NCBI RefSeq assembly: GCF_020532675.1
Contig: NZ_JAJAVE010000003.1
Coordinates: 186,001-250,000 of the forward strand
Source of the DNA: Methylobacillus gramineus
Lineage (GTDB): Bacteria; Pseudomonadota; Gammaproteobacteria; Burkholderiales; Methylophilaceae
Reading direction: 5' to 3'
DNA length: 64,000 nucleotides
Below the pieces are notes generated by a model that saw nothing but the letters and a program-made list of their open reading frames with translations, had not been told where the DNA came from and did not search any database. The position numbers and the translations under genes are program-made. Positions within the stretch are counted from its first letter, which is position 1. Each line of letters starts with the position of its first letter. Below, piece after piece: positions 27,785-36,872 of the stretch.

Positions 27785-28378
27785 TTAGCTGGAGCTTAGT
27801 CGCTCCAGATCTTCCCAGGTATCAATGTCTTGCAGGATGCCCAGGTCATCACACTCCAGAAAATGGACCTCTCCCGTATGGCGGCGCAGGACAGAACGTG
27901 CACCTTCGTCGCCCGTGAGCGCCATCAGCTCGGCATAAAAACGGCGATTGAAACCCACCGGGTGGCCGCGTTGCTGCTGGTAAGTCGGCACGACAATGCC
28001 AGCCCCTGCCGCCAGTTTCAGCGCAATGCTGGCGATGGTTGCCGGGCGAATAAATGGCATATCCGCCAGCGCAATTACAATGGCATCAGGGGGAGAGTCT
28101 TGAGAAGAGAGATGATGTACAGCCGCAGCTAAGCTGTCGGCCATTTGCTGCTGATGTGCTTGGCAGGGCAAGGTCTCCAAACCAGCACCAGACATCAGCT
28201 TAGCAAGCTCAGGTGCTTCAGGCCGCACTACTGCAAGGCTATGGGGGAGGGCAGCAACCAGATTATTGGCTGAAACCACAGCCGTGGGCTGGTCTGCTTG
28301 CAGTGGATGAAGCAGCTTGTTGCCATGCGAAAATCGGCGTGAGTGACCGGCTGCGAGGAGTATGCCCTGAATATTCAT
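27785..28378 (-). CDS. MobA/MocA-like molybdenum cofactor nucleotidyltransferase
   Basis: 197 residues of the MobA-like NTP transferase fold: GILLAAGHSRRFSHGNKLL (residues 4-22) is the nucleotide-binding loop, and ADMPFIRPATI holds the metal-binding Asp. It should attach CMP to molybdopterin, giving the cytosine dinucleotide form used by this hydroxylase group. It is encoded convergent to the xdhC-like gene. GMP transfer cannot be excluded by sequence alone. Confidence 0.87.
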   Translation of the reverse strand: MNIQGILLAAGHSRRFSHGNKLLHPLQADQPTAVVSANNLVAALPHSLAVVRPEAPELAKLMSGAGLETLPCQAHQQQMADSLAAAVHHLSSQDSPPDAIVIALADMPFIRPATIASIALKLAAGAGIVVPTYQQQRGHPVGFNRRFYAELMALTGDEGARSVLRRHTGEVHFLECDDLGILQDIDTWEDLERLSSS

Positions 28379-28403
28379 GCGTTTAATATGACTCGCTAAT
28401 CAT

Positions 28404-28844
28404 CTACAGCACTTTGAATGCGGCATCTGATGCGAGTGTCACACCCATTCTGGCAACTTTCACCACATCTTTGCTCAAGCACAGACTGGTTTCATTAATG
28501 TCTTCAAGTGCAAACCAACCAACCTCAAGCGCATCATCTGCGGCGACTGCGTGACCTGAAACCCAGCTGCATAGCACTGCTACCAGAACAAAATGTTCTT
28601 GCAGTGTATGGTTGTCGTCACGATCAAAAGCATCAACCGCAGTGATAACACGCAATGCTTCAGATTGAATGCCGGTTTCCTCAAACAATTCGCGGACCGC
28701 TGCACTCTCGATGCTTTCACCAGTATTGATCTTGCCGCCAGGAAATCCCCAGTAGCCCGCATCAGGTGGATTGGCTCTCCGCACCAGCAATATGCGGTTA
28801 TTGTGAACAACAACGGCAATGACCGCAGGGATTGGATAAAGCAT
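28404..28844 (-). CDS. NUDIX hydrolase
   Basis: 146 residues with a complete NUDIX box from Gly37 to Gly58 (G-x5-E-x7-R-E-x2-E-E-x-G, containing RELFEETG). Preceded by VRRANPPDAGYWGFPGG, as in ADP-ribose or 8-oxo-dGTP hydrolases. It lies upstream of the MobA-like gene on the same strand, 25 bases away, so it may be co-transcribed. Substrate unknown. Confidence 0.92.
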   Translation of the reverse strand: MLYPIPAVIAVVVHNNRILLVRRANPPDAGYWGFPGGKINTGESIESAAVRELFEETGIQSEALRVITAVDAFDRDDNHTLQEHFVLVAVLCSWVSGHAVAADDALEVGWFALEDINETSLCLSKDVVKVARMGVTLASDAAFKVL

Positions 28845-28938
28845 CAGCTTAATTATTGATTTGATTAGCAGCGATTTTATTAGCGATATGCGATGGAGGA
28901 GCTTACAAAGTCCATATTACATCGATTGCACACTATGT

Positions 28939-29448
28939 TCAGGCTGCTGGCTCATCTGCCTTTGTCTCGCTGGATGCCGCAGTTTCTGTGACTTTTACTG
29001 CCTTGGGTTTGCGCGGCTGTTTGCGGCGTGCCTCTAGCGAGCGAGCCTGGGCCGCATCCCTTGAGGTCACTTGTCCTGCCGGATTCCCTTCCAGGTCGAC
29101 ACGGGGGGCATCCTCAACAATGCTTGCCCAATAGCGTGTACCGCGGCACCAGGTTTTAACTGCTTCCGTGATGGCAACCTCTTCCAAACCGAGGTCCTTT
29201 GCCTTGGCAAGCAACTCCTGATGAATGCCAATTTTGAGCGGCAGCTTAGGCGCCGGATTCTTGGGAAACGACTTGGGGAAATGTTTTTGCAGCCTGCCTA
29301 TTGTCAGCACCACCGGATCCACCGGGTTGGGATTCGCTTTCGCTGGTTGACGTGGTTTGGTAGCAGCCGTCTTTGGCTTGGCTGGTTGCTCGGTCTTTGC
29401 CGTGGCTGCCAGTTGTTTTTTTAGTTCTGCGAGTTGTTCAAAGCCCAT
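28939..29448 (-). CDS. ProQ/FinO-domain RNA-binding protein
   Basis: 169 residues: a short N-terminal helix, a Lys/Pro/Ala-rich linker, then a ProQ/FinO fold (RLQKHFPKSFPKNPAPKLPL, residues ~52-71, to TRYWASIVEDAPRVDL) and a basic Ala/Lys tail. ProQ proteins bind structured small RNAs and 3' ends of mRNAs. The flexible arms on both sides are usual in betaproteobacterial members. Apparently monocistronic. Confidence 0.87.
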   Translation of the reverse strand: MGFEQLAELKKQLAATAKTEQPAKPKTAATKPRQPAKANPNPVDPVVLTIGRLQKHFPKSFPKNPAPKLPLKIGIHQELLAKAKDLGLEEVAITEAVKTWCRGTRYWASIVEDAPRVDLEGNPAGQVTSRDAAQARSLEARRKQPRKPKAVKVTETAASSETKADEPAA

Positions 29449-29675
29449 AGTGATATCTGGAAAAATAAAAAAGGGAATTCTACTACTGAAAGCCTGATGA
29501 TTATGATGCTAATCACATAGTAATCGTCTGCATGGATAGCGTGTTAGGTTTTTGATGATGGCTGGCTTGCCAGTAGAGATTGGCTGAGCAGCCTGAGCCC
29601 ATCCTGCTAAACAGGGTAGTTTCAGAGGTAAGCCCTTAAAAAATGCCAGAAAAACCATGCTCCAGCATCAGATTT

Positions 29676-30503
29676 TTAACTTGCTGGCTGTACAGGGGTA
29701 TCCAGTGCTTGTTTCAAGCGATAGATAAACTCCCTGCGCACAATGCTTTTATCCTGTGGTTTTACCTGCAAGCGGCCTCGTAGTACGGCAGTTTCATGGT
29801 CCATTTGCTCAATACCGGCAATTTCCAGGTCGCTGTCTATCTTGTCTTTGTAGTGTTTATCGGCACGTAATTCTGCCCCTATCTCGCGCATGACTTGCAG
29901 GATGTGGCTCAAGTTACTGGCTACCGGTACTTTGAAATCAATCACGGCATAGGCAAAGCCACGACTCATGTTGCTGACCGTGGTGATGACACTGTTGGGA
30001 ATGAAATGTACGCTACCTTCATAATCACGCAGGCGGATGTGGCGCAAGGTGACTTCTTCTACAGTCCCGCGCTTGCCAGCGGCTTCCACGGAATCACCCT
30101 GGCGAATCTGGTTTTCCAGCAACATGACCAGGCCATTGAAATAATCCTTCACCAGGCTTTGGGCACCAAAACCAACAGCGACACCGACAATACCCGCTGC
30201 GGCCAGAATGGGGGCAATCGAGACACCCAGCTCATGGAGCACTTCAACAACGGCAATGCCGCCAATTACGGTGGTAGCGATATAGCTGATGACACGTCCC
30301 AGGGTCTCAATGCGTTTGAGTTCTTCAAGGTTTTGCTGGGCATGCTGGCGCAACCTGCCCTTGAGCAGGCGGATGGCATTGTTGCTGAGGCGAATCAGTA
30401 CAATTGCGGCGATGATGACGAGCACGATGCGGAGGCCTGATTGAATGAAGTGTGCGAGGCCTGCCGTGTTGGAGATACCCAGTGAGCTTAAATATTGTTC
30501 CAT
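29676..30503 (-). CDS. small-conductance mechanosensitive channel (MscS family)
   Basis: 275 residues: three membrane helices (about 20-40, 65-90, 95-130) and the pore helix with GIVGVAVGFGAQSLVKDYFN, the most diagnostic MscS segment, then the beta domain (LLENQIRQGDSVEAAGKRGT) and cytoplasmic cage. It opens under membrane tension during osmotic downshift. It lies 18 bases after the amylosucrase operon's start region on the same strand, i.e. downstream of amylosucrase; linkage with sucrose as an osmolyte is a reasonable inference. Confidence 0.93.
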   Translation of the reverse strand: MEQYLSSLGISNTAGLAHFIQSGLRIVLVIIAAIVLIRLSNNAIRLLKGRLRQHAQQNLEELKRIETLGRVISYIATTVIGGIAVVEVLHELGVSIAPILAAAGIVGVAVGFGAQSLVKDYFNGLVMLLENQIRQGDSVEAAGKRGTVEEVTLRHIRLRDYEGSVHFIPNSVITTVSNMSRGFAYAVIDFKVPVASNLSHILQVMREIGAELRADKHYKDKIDSDLEIAGIEQMDHETAVLRGRLQVKPQDKSIVRREFIYRLKQALDTPVQPAS

Positions 30504-30521
30504 GAGGTTCCTTACAGAGAG

Positions 30522-32474
30522 TTAAAGTTGCAGCCAGTAAAAGCCTAGTGGCGGGATCACGAGCTGGCCATGGCGGGTAGACAGCACTTTGTCCGTGTAG
30601 AGTTCACGTACCTGAGTGTGTTCAAACACATTCACCGCCTCCAGGTCCTTCAGCTCCAGGGTTTGTGCTGCGGTATCAAAATTGGCGACGACCAGCACAC
30701 GGGAGTGGATGCCACTAGACGTGAAGCGCAAGAATGCAAACAGGTGCGGATTGCTGATCGTCAGCATCTCGCGATTATTGAGGTCGGCAAAGGCGGGGAT
30801 CTGCTTGCGGATGGCAAGGATTTTTTTGATCGGGTGGAAAATGCGATATTCCACAGTGCCTTCCACATGGCGTTTTTCTGCATTGTCCCAGTTCAGGCGT
30901 GGTCGATGTACCCAGCGACTGTCATGGTGCTTGTTCTCATCCGACAGGTAAGTATTGTCATTAAGGGTGCCAATCGAGTCCCCGTAATACAGCAGTGGAA
31001 TGCCACCAAAAGAGGCAATCATGCTGTGCAACAGGATAATGGTATTGATACTGATCGCAGTGGCAGCTTCATCGTGGATCAGCAAGGCATTTTCCAGGCC
31101 TGCCAGGGACGCTAATGAGCCGGAAATGCGGGCATCCCCGGTTTTTTCATTGCGGCCAAACGCAACGCCGGTGGCGGTGGAGGCGGGATATTGTCCAGTG
31201 TAATAATCGACCAGGAATCGCCGGTGTAGCTGAGGGTCATAACCTGCCTCGCGAATATCGTTATCATCAAAGCCCAGGCCGATGTCATCGTGGCAGCGGA
31301 TGTAATTGAGCCAGGTAGCCCGATCCAATTTGGTGGGCAGGCTACGTACCCCTTTTTCCAGCAGGATGGTCTTTTTGGTGGCAACCGCTTCCCATAGTAG
31401 GGCCATGAAAGTCGCGTTGTAGGCGATCTCACATTCTTTGGCATTGACTGCATCTTCACCAAAATACTTGATGATTTCCACTGGTGCAACAATGGCCTCG
31501 GCAATGAACAAGGCACCTGGTGCGGTCACCTGGCAGCAGTCCTTCATCAATTGCAAAATCAGGTGAGCTTCACGTTCATTCTGACAGGTGCTGCCGACTT
31601 TTTTCCAGAGAAAAGCGACTGCATCAAGGCGGATGACGTCGGCCCCATGATTGGCCCAGAACAGGATGATATCGATCATCTCAATGAAAACAGCGGGATT
31701 TTTGTAATTGAGATCCCACTGAAAATCATTGAATACCGTCATCACCCACTTCTCCATTTCCGCGTTCCAGGTGAAATTGCCTGGTGCAGTTTCGGGAAAG
31801 ACCTCCGGCATGGTTTGCTCGAACAGGTCAGGTATTTTGCGGTCGGTGTAGGTGTAGTAATAATCCTGGTATTTTTTCTGGCCCTTGCGTGCCTTGGTGG
31901 CCCACTCGTGTTCATCGGAAGTGTGGTTGACCACGACATCCAATACCAGCAGCATGTCGCGAGAGCGCATATCAGCGCTCAGGTTATCCAGGTCTTTCAG
32001 GGTGCCATATTTGCTATCAATCTTGCGGAAATCACGTACCGCATAGCCCCCGTCGTTACGTCCCTTGGGGCCATCCAGCAAAGGCATGATGTGCACCAGG
32101 TTGATGCCGAGTTCCTGCAGGTAATCCAGTTTGCTATGCATGCCGTGAATGCTGTCTGCATACTCCTGGCAATACAGCGCATACCCTGCCAGCTTCTGGC
32201 TCAGGAACCAGTCATGGTCTTTCTCTCGTGCAAGGTCACTTTGCCTGAGCTCGCTGGAGCGGTTGGTGTATTGCTTGGCCATGACCTCCACCAGCTTGTG
32301 CATTTGCAGGCGGAAATCGCGGCGGTCCCCATAAAGCTGGTGAAACAGCGAATGGATGGCGTAAAAATTGGCCCCCAGCCGGATATAAAAGTGCTTGAGA
32401 TCATTACTATCGACCTTGGGGTCAAGCCCAATCAGGATGTCGTTGAGTAGTGAGTGCGAGACTTGTTCATACAT
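30522..32474 (-). CDS. ams: amylosucrase-type GH13 enzyme
   Basis: 650 residues, the length of amylosucrase (GH13_4). An N-terminal helical domain (to ~100) is followed by the (beta/alpha)8 barrel, with conserved regions DVVVNHTSDEHEW, GADVIRLDAVAF (nucleophile Asp), LFIAEAIVAP (acid/base Glu) and IRCHDDIGLGF (transition-state Asp). It transfers glucose from sucrose to an alpha-glucan or hydrolyses sucrose. It follows the sucrose-phosphate synthase gene by 50 bases, matching the sucrose cluster described for methylotrophs. A sucrose hydrolase is an alternative that sequence by eye cannot exclude. Confidence 0.9.
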   Translation of the reverse strand: MYEQVSHSLLNDILIGLDPKVDSNDLKHFYIRLGANFYAIHSLFHQLYGDRRDFRLQMHKLVEVMAKQYTNRSSELRQSDLAREKDHDWFLSQKLAGYALYCQEYADSIHGMHSKLDYLQELGINLVHIMPLLDGPKGRNDGGYAVRDFRKIDSKYGTLKDLDNLSADMRSRDMLLVLDVVVNHTSDEHEWATKARKGQKKYQDYYYTYTDRKIPDLFEQTMPEVFPETAPGNFTWNAEMEKWVMTVFNDFQWDLNYKNPAVFIEMIDIILFWANHGADVIRLDAVAFLWKKVGSTCQNEREAHLILQLMKDCCQVTAPGALFIAEAIVAPVEIIKYFGEDAVNAKECEIAYNATFMALLWEAVATKKTILLEKGVRSLPTKLDRATWLNYIRCHDDIGLGFDDNDIREAGYDPQLHRRFLVDYYTGQYPASTATGVAFGRNEKTGDARISGSLASLAGLENALLIHDEAATAISINTIILLHSMIASFGGIPLLYYGDSIGTLNDNTYLSDENKHHDSRWVHRPRLNWDNAEKRHVEGTVEYRIFHPIKKILAIRKQIPAFADLNNREMLTISNPHLFAFLRFTSSGIHSRVLVVANFDTAAQTLELKDLEAVNVFEHTQVRELYTDKVLSTRHGQLVIPPLGFYWLQL

Positions 32475-32524
32475 GCCGATTCACTTTCTTTTTTATTGAT
32501 TAGCTCTACACGGAATGCCCTGGC

Positions 32525-34723
32525 TCAGTGTTCCGCCACGGGTTCTGGCTCAATCTCTTCAAAGCGATAATGCTCGATACCTTCCAGAATGCCTGCAGCA
32601 TAATGGCCCTGGGCAAAATACACTTGTTCCATGCCACGTAGTTTTTCCAGCTCCTCGCTGTGGTTGCCCACCACGACGCCTAGGGTGTCGCCCACCAGCA
32701 TTTCATGGTCATTGCCAGAGTCACCAGCTACCAGGAAGTTTCTTAGCGGCACTCCCCATTTATAAGCAAGATAGCGAATGGCATGACCCTTGGATGCGCG
32801 GATAGGCAGAAGATCGAGAAACTCGCCATGCGAATAGATGAGTTGGGCAAATAATTGCTGTTCACGCAGCTGGTGATTGATCTCTTCTAGTGATGGCATG
32901 GTGGCTGGATCAACGATATAACTCAGCTTGAATTCACGCTGATTCTCCGGGGCTTGCAAGGTGAGTCCTGCTATCTTGCTCATGGCAGCAGCCAGGTCTT
33001 CCCGACGCCATTTATGCCGGATGTGGTTAGCCCAGCCGGTGTCAGGAATCAGGCGGGAGCCATAATGAATTTCACTACCTACAGAGGTGATCAGCACTTC
33101 GGGGATAGGCACCTGCCATTCCTTCAGGATCGCAACTGCACTCTCCAATGGACGACCAGTCGCAATGCCAAAGGCCTGTTTGCCCTTGTGTTCCTTCAGC
33201 CAGGTCACCAGTTTGCGCAAGGCGCGCTTGTCGCCAAGCAAGGTGTTGTCGATATCGCTGATGAGGGCGGAGTTCACCAGTGGCATATAGGATTTTCCCG
33301 AATCTAGTGTGATAACCAGCTGGCGGCGCCAGCGCTTGCGATCACGGCGTAACACATGCTGCACTTGCTTCATGTAGGTGTTGACGTGGGCAGGCCAGTT
33401 GTAATGACGCTTGACGCCAACCAGGCCATTCTTGGCCCATTGTCTCCAGCGTTTCTTGTCTTCCAGCACCTCACGCAATGCCCCGGCAATTGCCTGGCTA
33501 TCCAGCGTATTGGCGATCACGCCACTACGGCAATTGCCGACAATATCTCGCGGGCCGCCGTCATCCGGGGCAACAAAGGGCAAGCCGCTGGCAGCCGCTT
33601 CTATCAAGGTCAAGCCAAAAGGTTCTGTGAGGGCGGCATTGACGAAGACACCACGGCGGCGTGCTGCCAGGCGATAAAGCTCAGGGATATCGTCCTGGGT
33701 AATGTGCTTGGGAATGGATACCTTGCCCCAAAGGTCATATCGGTCAATATCCAGCAAGAGATCCAGCATGACCTGCTGCTGGGATTCCTCCAGGTCGAGA
33801 ATGTTCTGGCGGGTACCGGCCACAATCAGCAAATTGGCGCTTTGCTGCAGTTGTTCATCTTCCCCATAAGCGGCAATCAGTCCTTTGATATTCTTCCTGA
33901 GCTCGGGTCTGCAAATGGTGAGTATCAAGGGCTTGTCTGGCTGGCTGAAAAAACGGTCCACTGTTTCCTGCAGGGTGGAGGACATTTTCTTGCGGCCCGG
34001 TGGGGAAAAACGTGAAGTATTGGTGCCGGGGGGAATGACACGAAAACGCTGATGGTCAAAATGGCGATACTTGCTGTATTGCTCATCAATTTCCTGCTGC
34101 GTGCTGGTGATAATCATGGAGGCATGCTCCAGCACGGATTCTTCTACTGCAATACGCCGCTCAAAATTGAATTGACGTTCTATGCTTTGCGGCTTCTTTC
34201 CGGAAGCTAGTAAGCGTTCACGTTTGGTGTGGCCCAAGGAGTGACCGGTATGTACTTGGGGAATGCCGAGTAGCAGCGACAACTGCTGCCCGACATAACC
34301 CGCATCTGCGTAATGCGTATGCAGTAAATCCGGCAGACGCCCCCCTTGCTGGCGCAGGAAATGCAGGCACTGATCCACCATTTGATCGAGATGCGGCCAT
34401 AAGGATTCCTTGCGCAAATAGCGCTTGGGGCCACATGGCAGGCGGATAATGCGGGCATTGTCCTCCAGGTTCTCTTGCGGCCGCTTGTAATCTTCAGGCA
34501 GGCTGTCATCGTCGATCAAGCGGGTGAGGAGGTCGACTTTTTCTACCTGTGCGTGCTTGGATAGTGCATGTGCTAATTCAACGACATAAGTAATCTGCCC
34601 GCCTGTATCGGCATCGCGGCCCAATTCCAGATTTTCGGAACGAATCAGGCCATGCATGCTGATCATCAGAATGTAGATGGGGTGCTCGTTGTTTCTCTCT
34701 GGCGATGGCTTGGGGGGTGTCAT
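32525..34723 (-). CDS. sps: sucrose-phosphate synthase with C-terminal HAD phosphatase domain
   Basis: 732 residues. GT-B glycosyltransferase part (1-460): SMHGLIRSENLELGRDADTG loop, HTGHSLGHTKRERLL, and the donor site EPFGLTLIEAAASGLP. The C-terminal part (~480-730) is a sucrose-phosphatase-like HAD domain with LISDIDNTLLGD (nucleophile and acid Asp) and VAGDSGNDHEML, so it could be bifunctional, making sucrose from UDP-glucose and fructose 6-phosphate. Start: ATG 34723 with AAGGAG 8 bases upstream; it overlaps the fructokinase stop by 4 bases. Confidence 0.93.
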   Translation of the reverse strand: MTPPKPSPERNNEHPIYILMISMHGLIRSENLELGRDADTGGQITYVVELAHALSKHAQVEKVDLLTRLIDDDSLPEDYKRPQENLEDNARIIRLPCGPKRYLRKESLWPHLDQMVDQCLHFLRQQGGRLPDLLHTHYADAGYVGQQLSLLLGIPQVHTGHSLGHTKRERLLASGKKPQSIERQFNFERRIAVEESVLEHASMIITSTQQEIDEQYSKYRHFDHQRFRVIPPGTNTSRFSPPGRKKMSSTLQETVDRFFSQPDKPLILTICRPELRKNIKGLIAAYGEDEQLQQSANLLIVAGTRQNILDLEESQQQVMLDLLLDIDRYDLWGKVSIPKHITQDDIPELYRLAARRRGVFVNAALTEPFGLTLIEAAASGLPFVAPDDGGPRDIVGNCRSGVIANTLDSQAIAGALREVLEDKKRWRQWAKNGLVGVKRHYNWPAHVNTYMKQVQHVLRRDRKRWRRQLVITLDSGKSYMPLVNSALISDIDNTLLGDKRALRKLVTWLKEHKGKQAFGIATGRPLESAVAILKEWQVPIPEVLITSVGSEIHYGSRLIPDTGWANHIRHKWRREDLAAAMSKIAGLTLQAPENQREFKLSYIVDPATMPSLEEINHQLREQQLFAQLIYSHGEFLDLLPIRASKGHAIRYLAYKWGVPLRNFLVAGDSGNDHEMLVGDTLGVVVGNHSEELEKLRGMEQVYFAQGHYAAGILEGIEHYRFEEIEPEPVAEH

Positions 34724-35655
34724 GACTGCCACTCCTTGAGAAATGGCAGGTAAAAATCGGCAGAGCTAGGGGCTGCACCACGAATCGTACATAAAGCGGC
34801 GGCAAACTGGTTGGCGCGTTGAAGCGTGAGCTCAATAGGCCAGCCTTTGAGAATGCCGAGAATGTAGGCGGAGGCAAAACCATCACCTGCGCCTACGGTG
34901 TCCATGAAAGGATCAGGTACGTCACTTCCAGTGATTTCCGTCACCTTGCCATCCTTGTTCAGTATCCATGCGCCCTCTGCGCCGGCAGTGACCAATATCA
35001 TGTCCAGGTTGAAGCGTTTGAGCATGGCTGTGGCATATTCGAGCGCAGTCTTGCCAGGCAGGCGCAACATGGAAGCCAGCACATCCAGCTCATCATCGTT
35101 CATCTTGACGATATCTGCGCGCAGCAAGGAGCGTCGTACCGTGTGCTTGTCATACCATGGATCCCGCAGATTGATATCGAGAAAGCGCGGGCTGGTGCCG
35201 TAATTGAGAAAGTTATCCAGGGCCAGCCGGGCTTCCATATTGCGTTGGGCGAGGGTGCCGAAATACACCAGATCAGGCTTGGTCGACATGGTCACCATAT
35301 GGGTGACACCCGCATTGATGTAATCGTAGGCCTGGGAAGGCAGAATCTCAAAGCGATGGCCGTCGTCCGCCATATGTACCTTGACTTGACCCGTGGGATG
35401 AATGGGATCGGCTTGCACGCCGGTAGTGTCCATGCCCAGATGCGTCATTTCATCCAGCAGTTCCTGGCCAAGGGCATCATGGCCGATTCGCGTGATCATG
35501 ACCGGGTGTAGCCCGAATGCATGCAGGTGACGTGCAACATTGAAAGGTGCGCCGCCGAGTACGCTTCCATCAGGGAAGATATCGGCCAGTACTTCGCCGA
35601 AAATGGCGACAGCATGGCCGTTTTCTTGTTTGAAATTTCGCTTGTTAAGTGCCAA
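34720..35655 (-). CDS. fructokinase (PfkB family)
   Basis: 311 residues of the ribokinase fold: GEVLADIFPDGSVLGGAPFN near the N terminus and DTVGAGDGFASAYILG with the catalytic Asp near 250. It phosphorylates fructose released by amylosucrase, so the three genes make and recycle sucrose. The start is TTG 35655: AAAAGGAG stands 5 bases before it and the frame begins with the family's usual residues; in-frame codons to 35688 precede that ribosome binding site. First gene of the frk-sps-ams operon. Confidence 0.92.
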   Translation of the reverse strand: MALNKRNFKQENGHAVAIFGEVLADIFPDGSVLGGAPFNVARHLHAFGLHPVMITRIGHDALGQELLDEMTHLGMDTTGVQADPIHPTGQVKVHMADDGHRFEILPSQAYDYINAGVTHMVTMSTKPDLVYFGTLAQRNMEARLALDNFLNYGTSPRFLDINLRDPWYDKHTVRRSLLRADIVKMNDDELDVLASMLRLPGKTALEYATAMLKRFNLDMILVTAGAEGAWILNKDGKVTEITGSDVPDPFMDTVGAGDGFASAYILGILKGWPIELTLQRANQFAAALCTIRGAAPSSADFYLPFLKEWQS

Positions 35656-35721
35656 TGTTGCTCCTTTTTTATTTACCGTGAACGGCAACTGCGCATAAAT
35701 ACGGAGTTGAGTGGCAATTGA

Positions 35722-36738
35722 TTACTTGGTCAGCTGTATCTTCGTCCAGTCGTTACCTGCTGCCTCCAATAATCGGGCCAGGGCTTTGCTTTTGCTGCGG
35801 TAATTGTCTGAGTTGGCGTCCCAGCGCTGTTTAACTGATATATGAAGTGGCCCTGAAATATCGCGGACATGTTCTTCACGCGCCAAGTAAATGCCTTTCC
35901 GTTCGTTGTGTTGCTGGCCGTTCTCATCAGGTTGGATGGTATTCTTCAGGTGAGGTTCAAAAATCAGTCCACATTCTTCTGCTTCATAGATCATCCACTG
36001 TGCTGCACAGTAGCTTAATCCTGGCTGATCATAGCCTCCGCCTATGTCAGAATGCACGCCAGCAAACCAGACTTGCTTCAAGTCCAGTTCGGGTTTTTCG
36101 CTCCATAGGGTCGGTTCAAAATCCTTGCGATTCTCGTCAATCGACACGGCATGACGTGCACGGAGAATGATCTTGCTGGGTTCGGTATCGTGAAAGAGGA
36201 ATTCGCGCTCACCCAGGGTACCCCAGAATGGAATGGGAATGCCCAGCGCCCCGACAGTGTCCCAGACACCCACGAAGTTGATGTAAGTAATGTCGGCTAC
36301 GGCATAATCCTGGCGGAATTTGATGGCCTCGGGCTGATTGGGGCCACTGGTGCGTGAGCGTTTGCGGTACAGCTTGTAAGCATCGGGAATCCTGTTAGCG
36401 AATTCACGCTTGAGCAGGCCGCTGTTACGGATGAAACCAGCCAAGGAACGCACGGTGTAGGCACCGCGGCTAAAGCCAAAAAAATACAACTCATCGCCGG
36501 GATCATAGTTATGCACGATGAACCGGTAGCAATCCATGATGTTCTTGTCTATACCTGCGCCGGTAATCCCACCACTGATTTTATTGCCGTCAGAGCCAAC
36601 CCCCCAATCGTAAAATGCCACCTGGTCAATATCCTTGACTTTGGGCTGCACAGCTTGCGCCATGCTCAATACGTTGGTCGGGTTTCCCTGTTCGGGTGAG
36701 TTCCAGGTGCCGTCAGCGAAAATTGCCATTCTCTTCAT
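35722..36738 (-). CDS. DUF2235 alpha/beta-hydrolase
   Basis: 338 residues with IFADGTWNSPEQGN at the N terminus and the nucleophile elbow GFSRGAYTVRSLAGF near 95. DUF2235 includes type VI secretion phospholipases (Tle1-like), but this single-domain form has no secretion signal, adaptor or immunity gene beside it. AAGGAG precedes the ATG by 7 bases. It is upstream of fructokinase on the same strand with 66 bases between. Function unknown. Confidence 0.88.
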   Translation of the reverse strand: MKRMAIFADGTWNSPEQGNPTNVLSMAQAVQPKVKDIDQVAFYDWGVGSDGNKISGGITGAGIDKNIMDCYRFIVHNYDPGDELYFFGFSRGAYTVRSLAGFIRNSGLLKREFANRIPDAYKLYRKRSRTSGPNQPEAIKFRQDYAVADITYINFVGVWDTVGALGIPIPFWGTLGEREFLFHDTEPSKIILRARHAVSIDENRKDFEPTLWSEKPELDLKQVWFAGVHSDIGGGYDQPGLSYCAAQWMIYEAEECGLIFEPHLKNTIQPDENGQQHNERKGIYLAREEHVRDISGPLHISVKQRWDANSDNYRSKSKALARLLEAAGNDWTKIQLTK

Positions 36739-36791
36739 GGAGTGCTCCTTTTTTCAGTAGTCAGTGGTGGATAAAACGTCCTTCTAGATAC

Positions 36792-36821
36792 AAAAAAACC
36801 TGTCCGTGGGTTACGGACAGG
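36792..36821 (-). terminator. rho-independent terminator of the dienelactone hydrolase gene
   Basis: 9-bp stem CCTGTCCGT / ACGGACAGG with loop GGGTT, followed on the minus strand by TTTTTTT. A second hairpin of 9 bp (TGCCAGTAG / CTACTGGCA, 36835-36858) lies between it and the stop codon. Confidence 0.85.
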
Positions 36822-36872
36822 GGGATTCACGTGGTGCCAGTAGACATTCCTACTGGCAATTTGATGCAGAGT

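Noticed and set aside
31551-32450. Long open frame on the plus strand (299 codons) inside the amylosucrase gene.
   Set aside because: Antisense shadow of a gene with clear GH13 motifs; product has no domain or signal.
33356-34015. Plus-strand frame of 219 codons inside sucrose-phosphate synthase, and another of 230 codons at 34819-35511 inside fructokinase.
   Set aside because: Both are antisense to well-supported enzymes and show no recognisable protein features.
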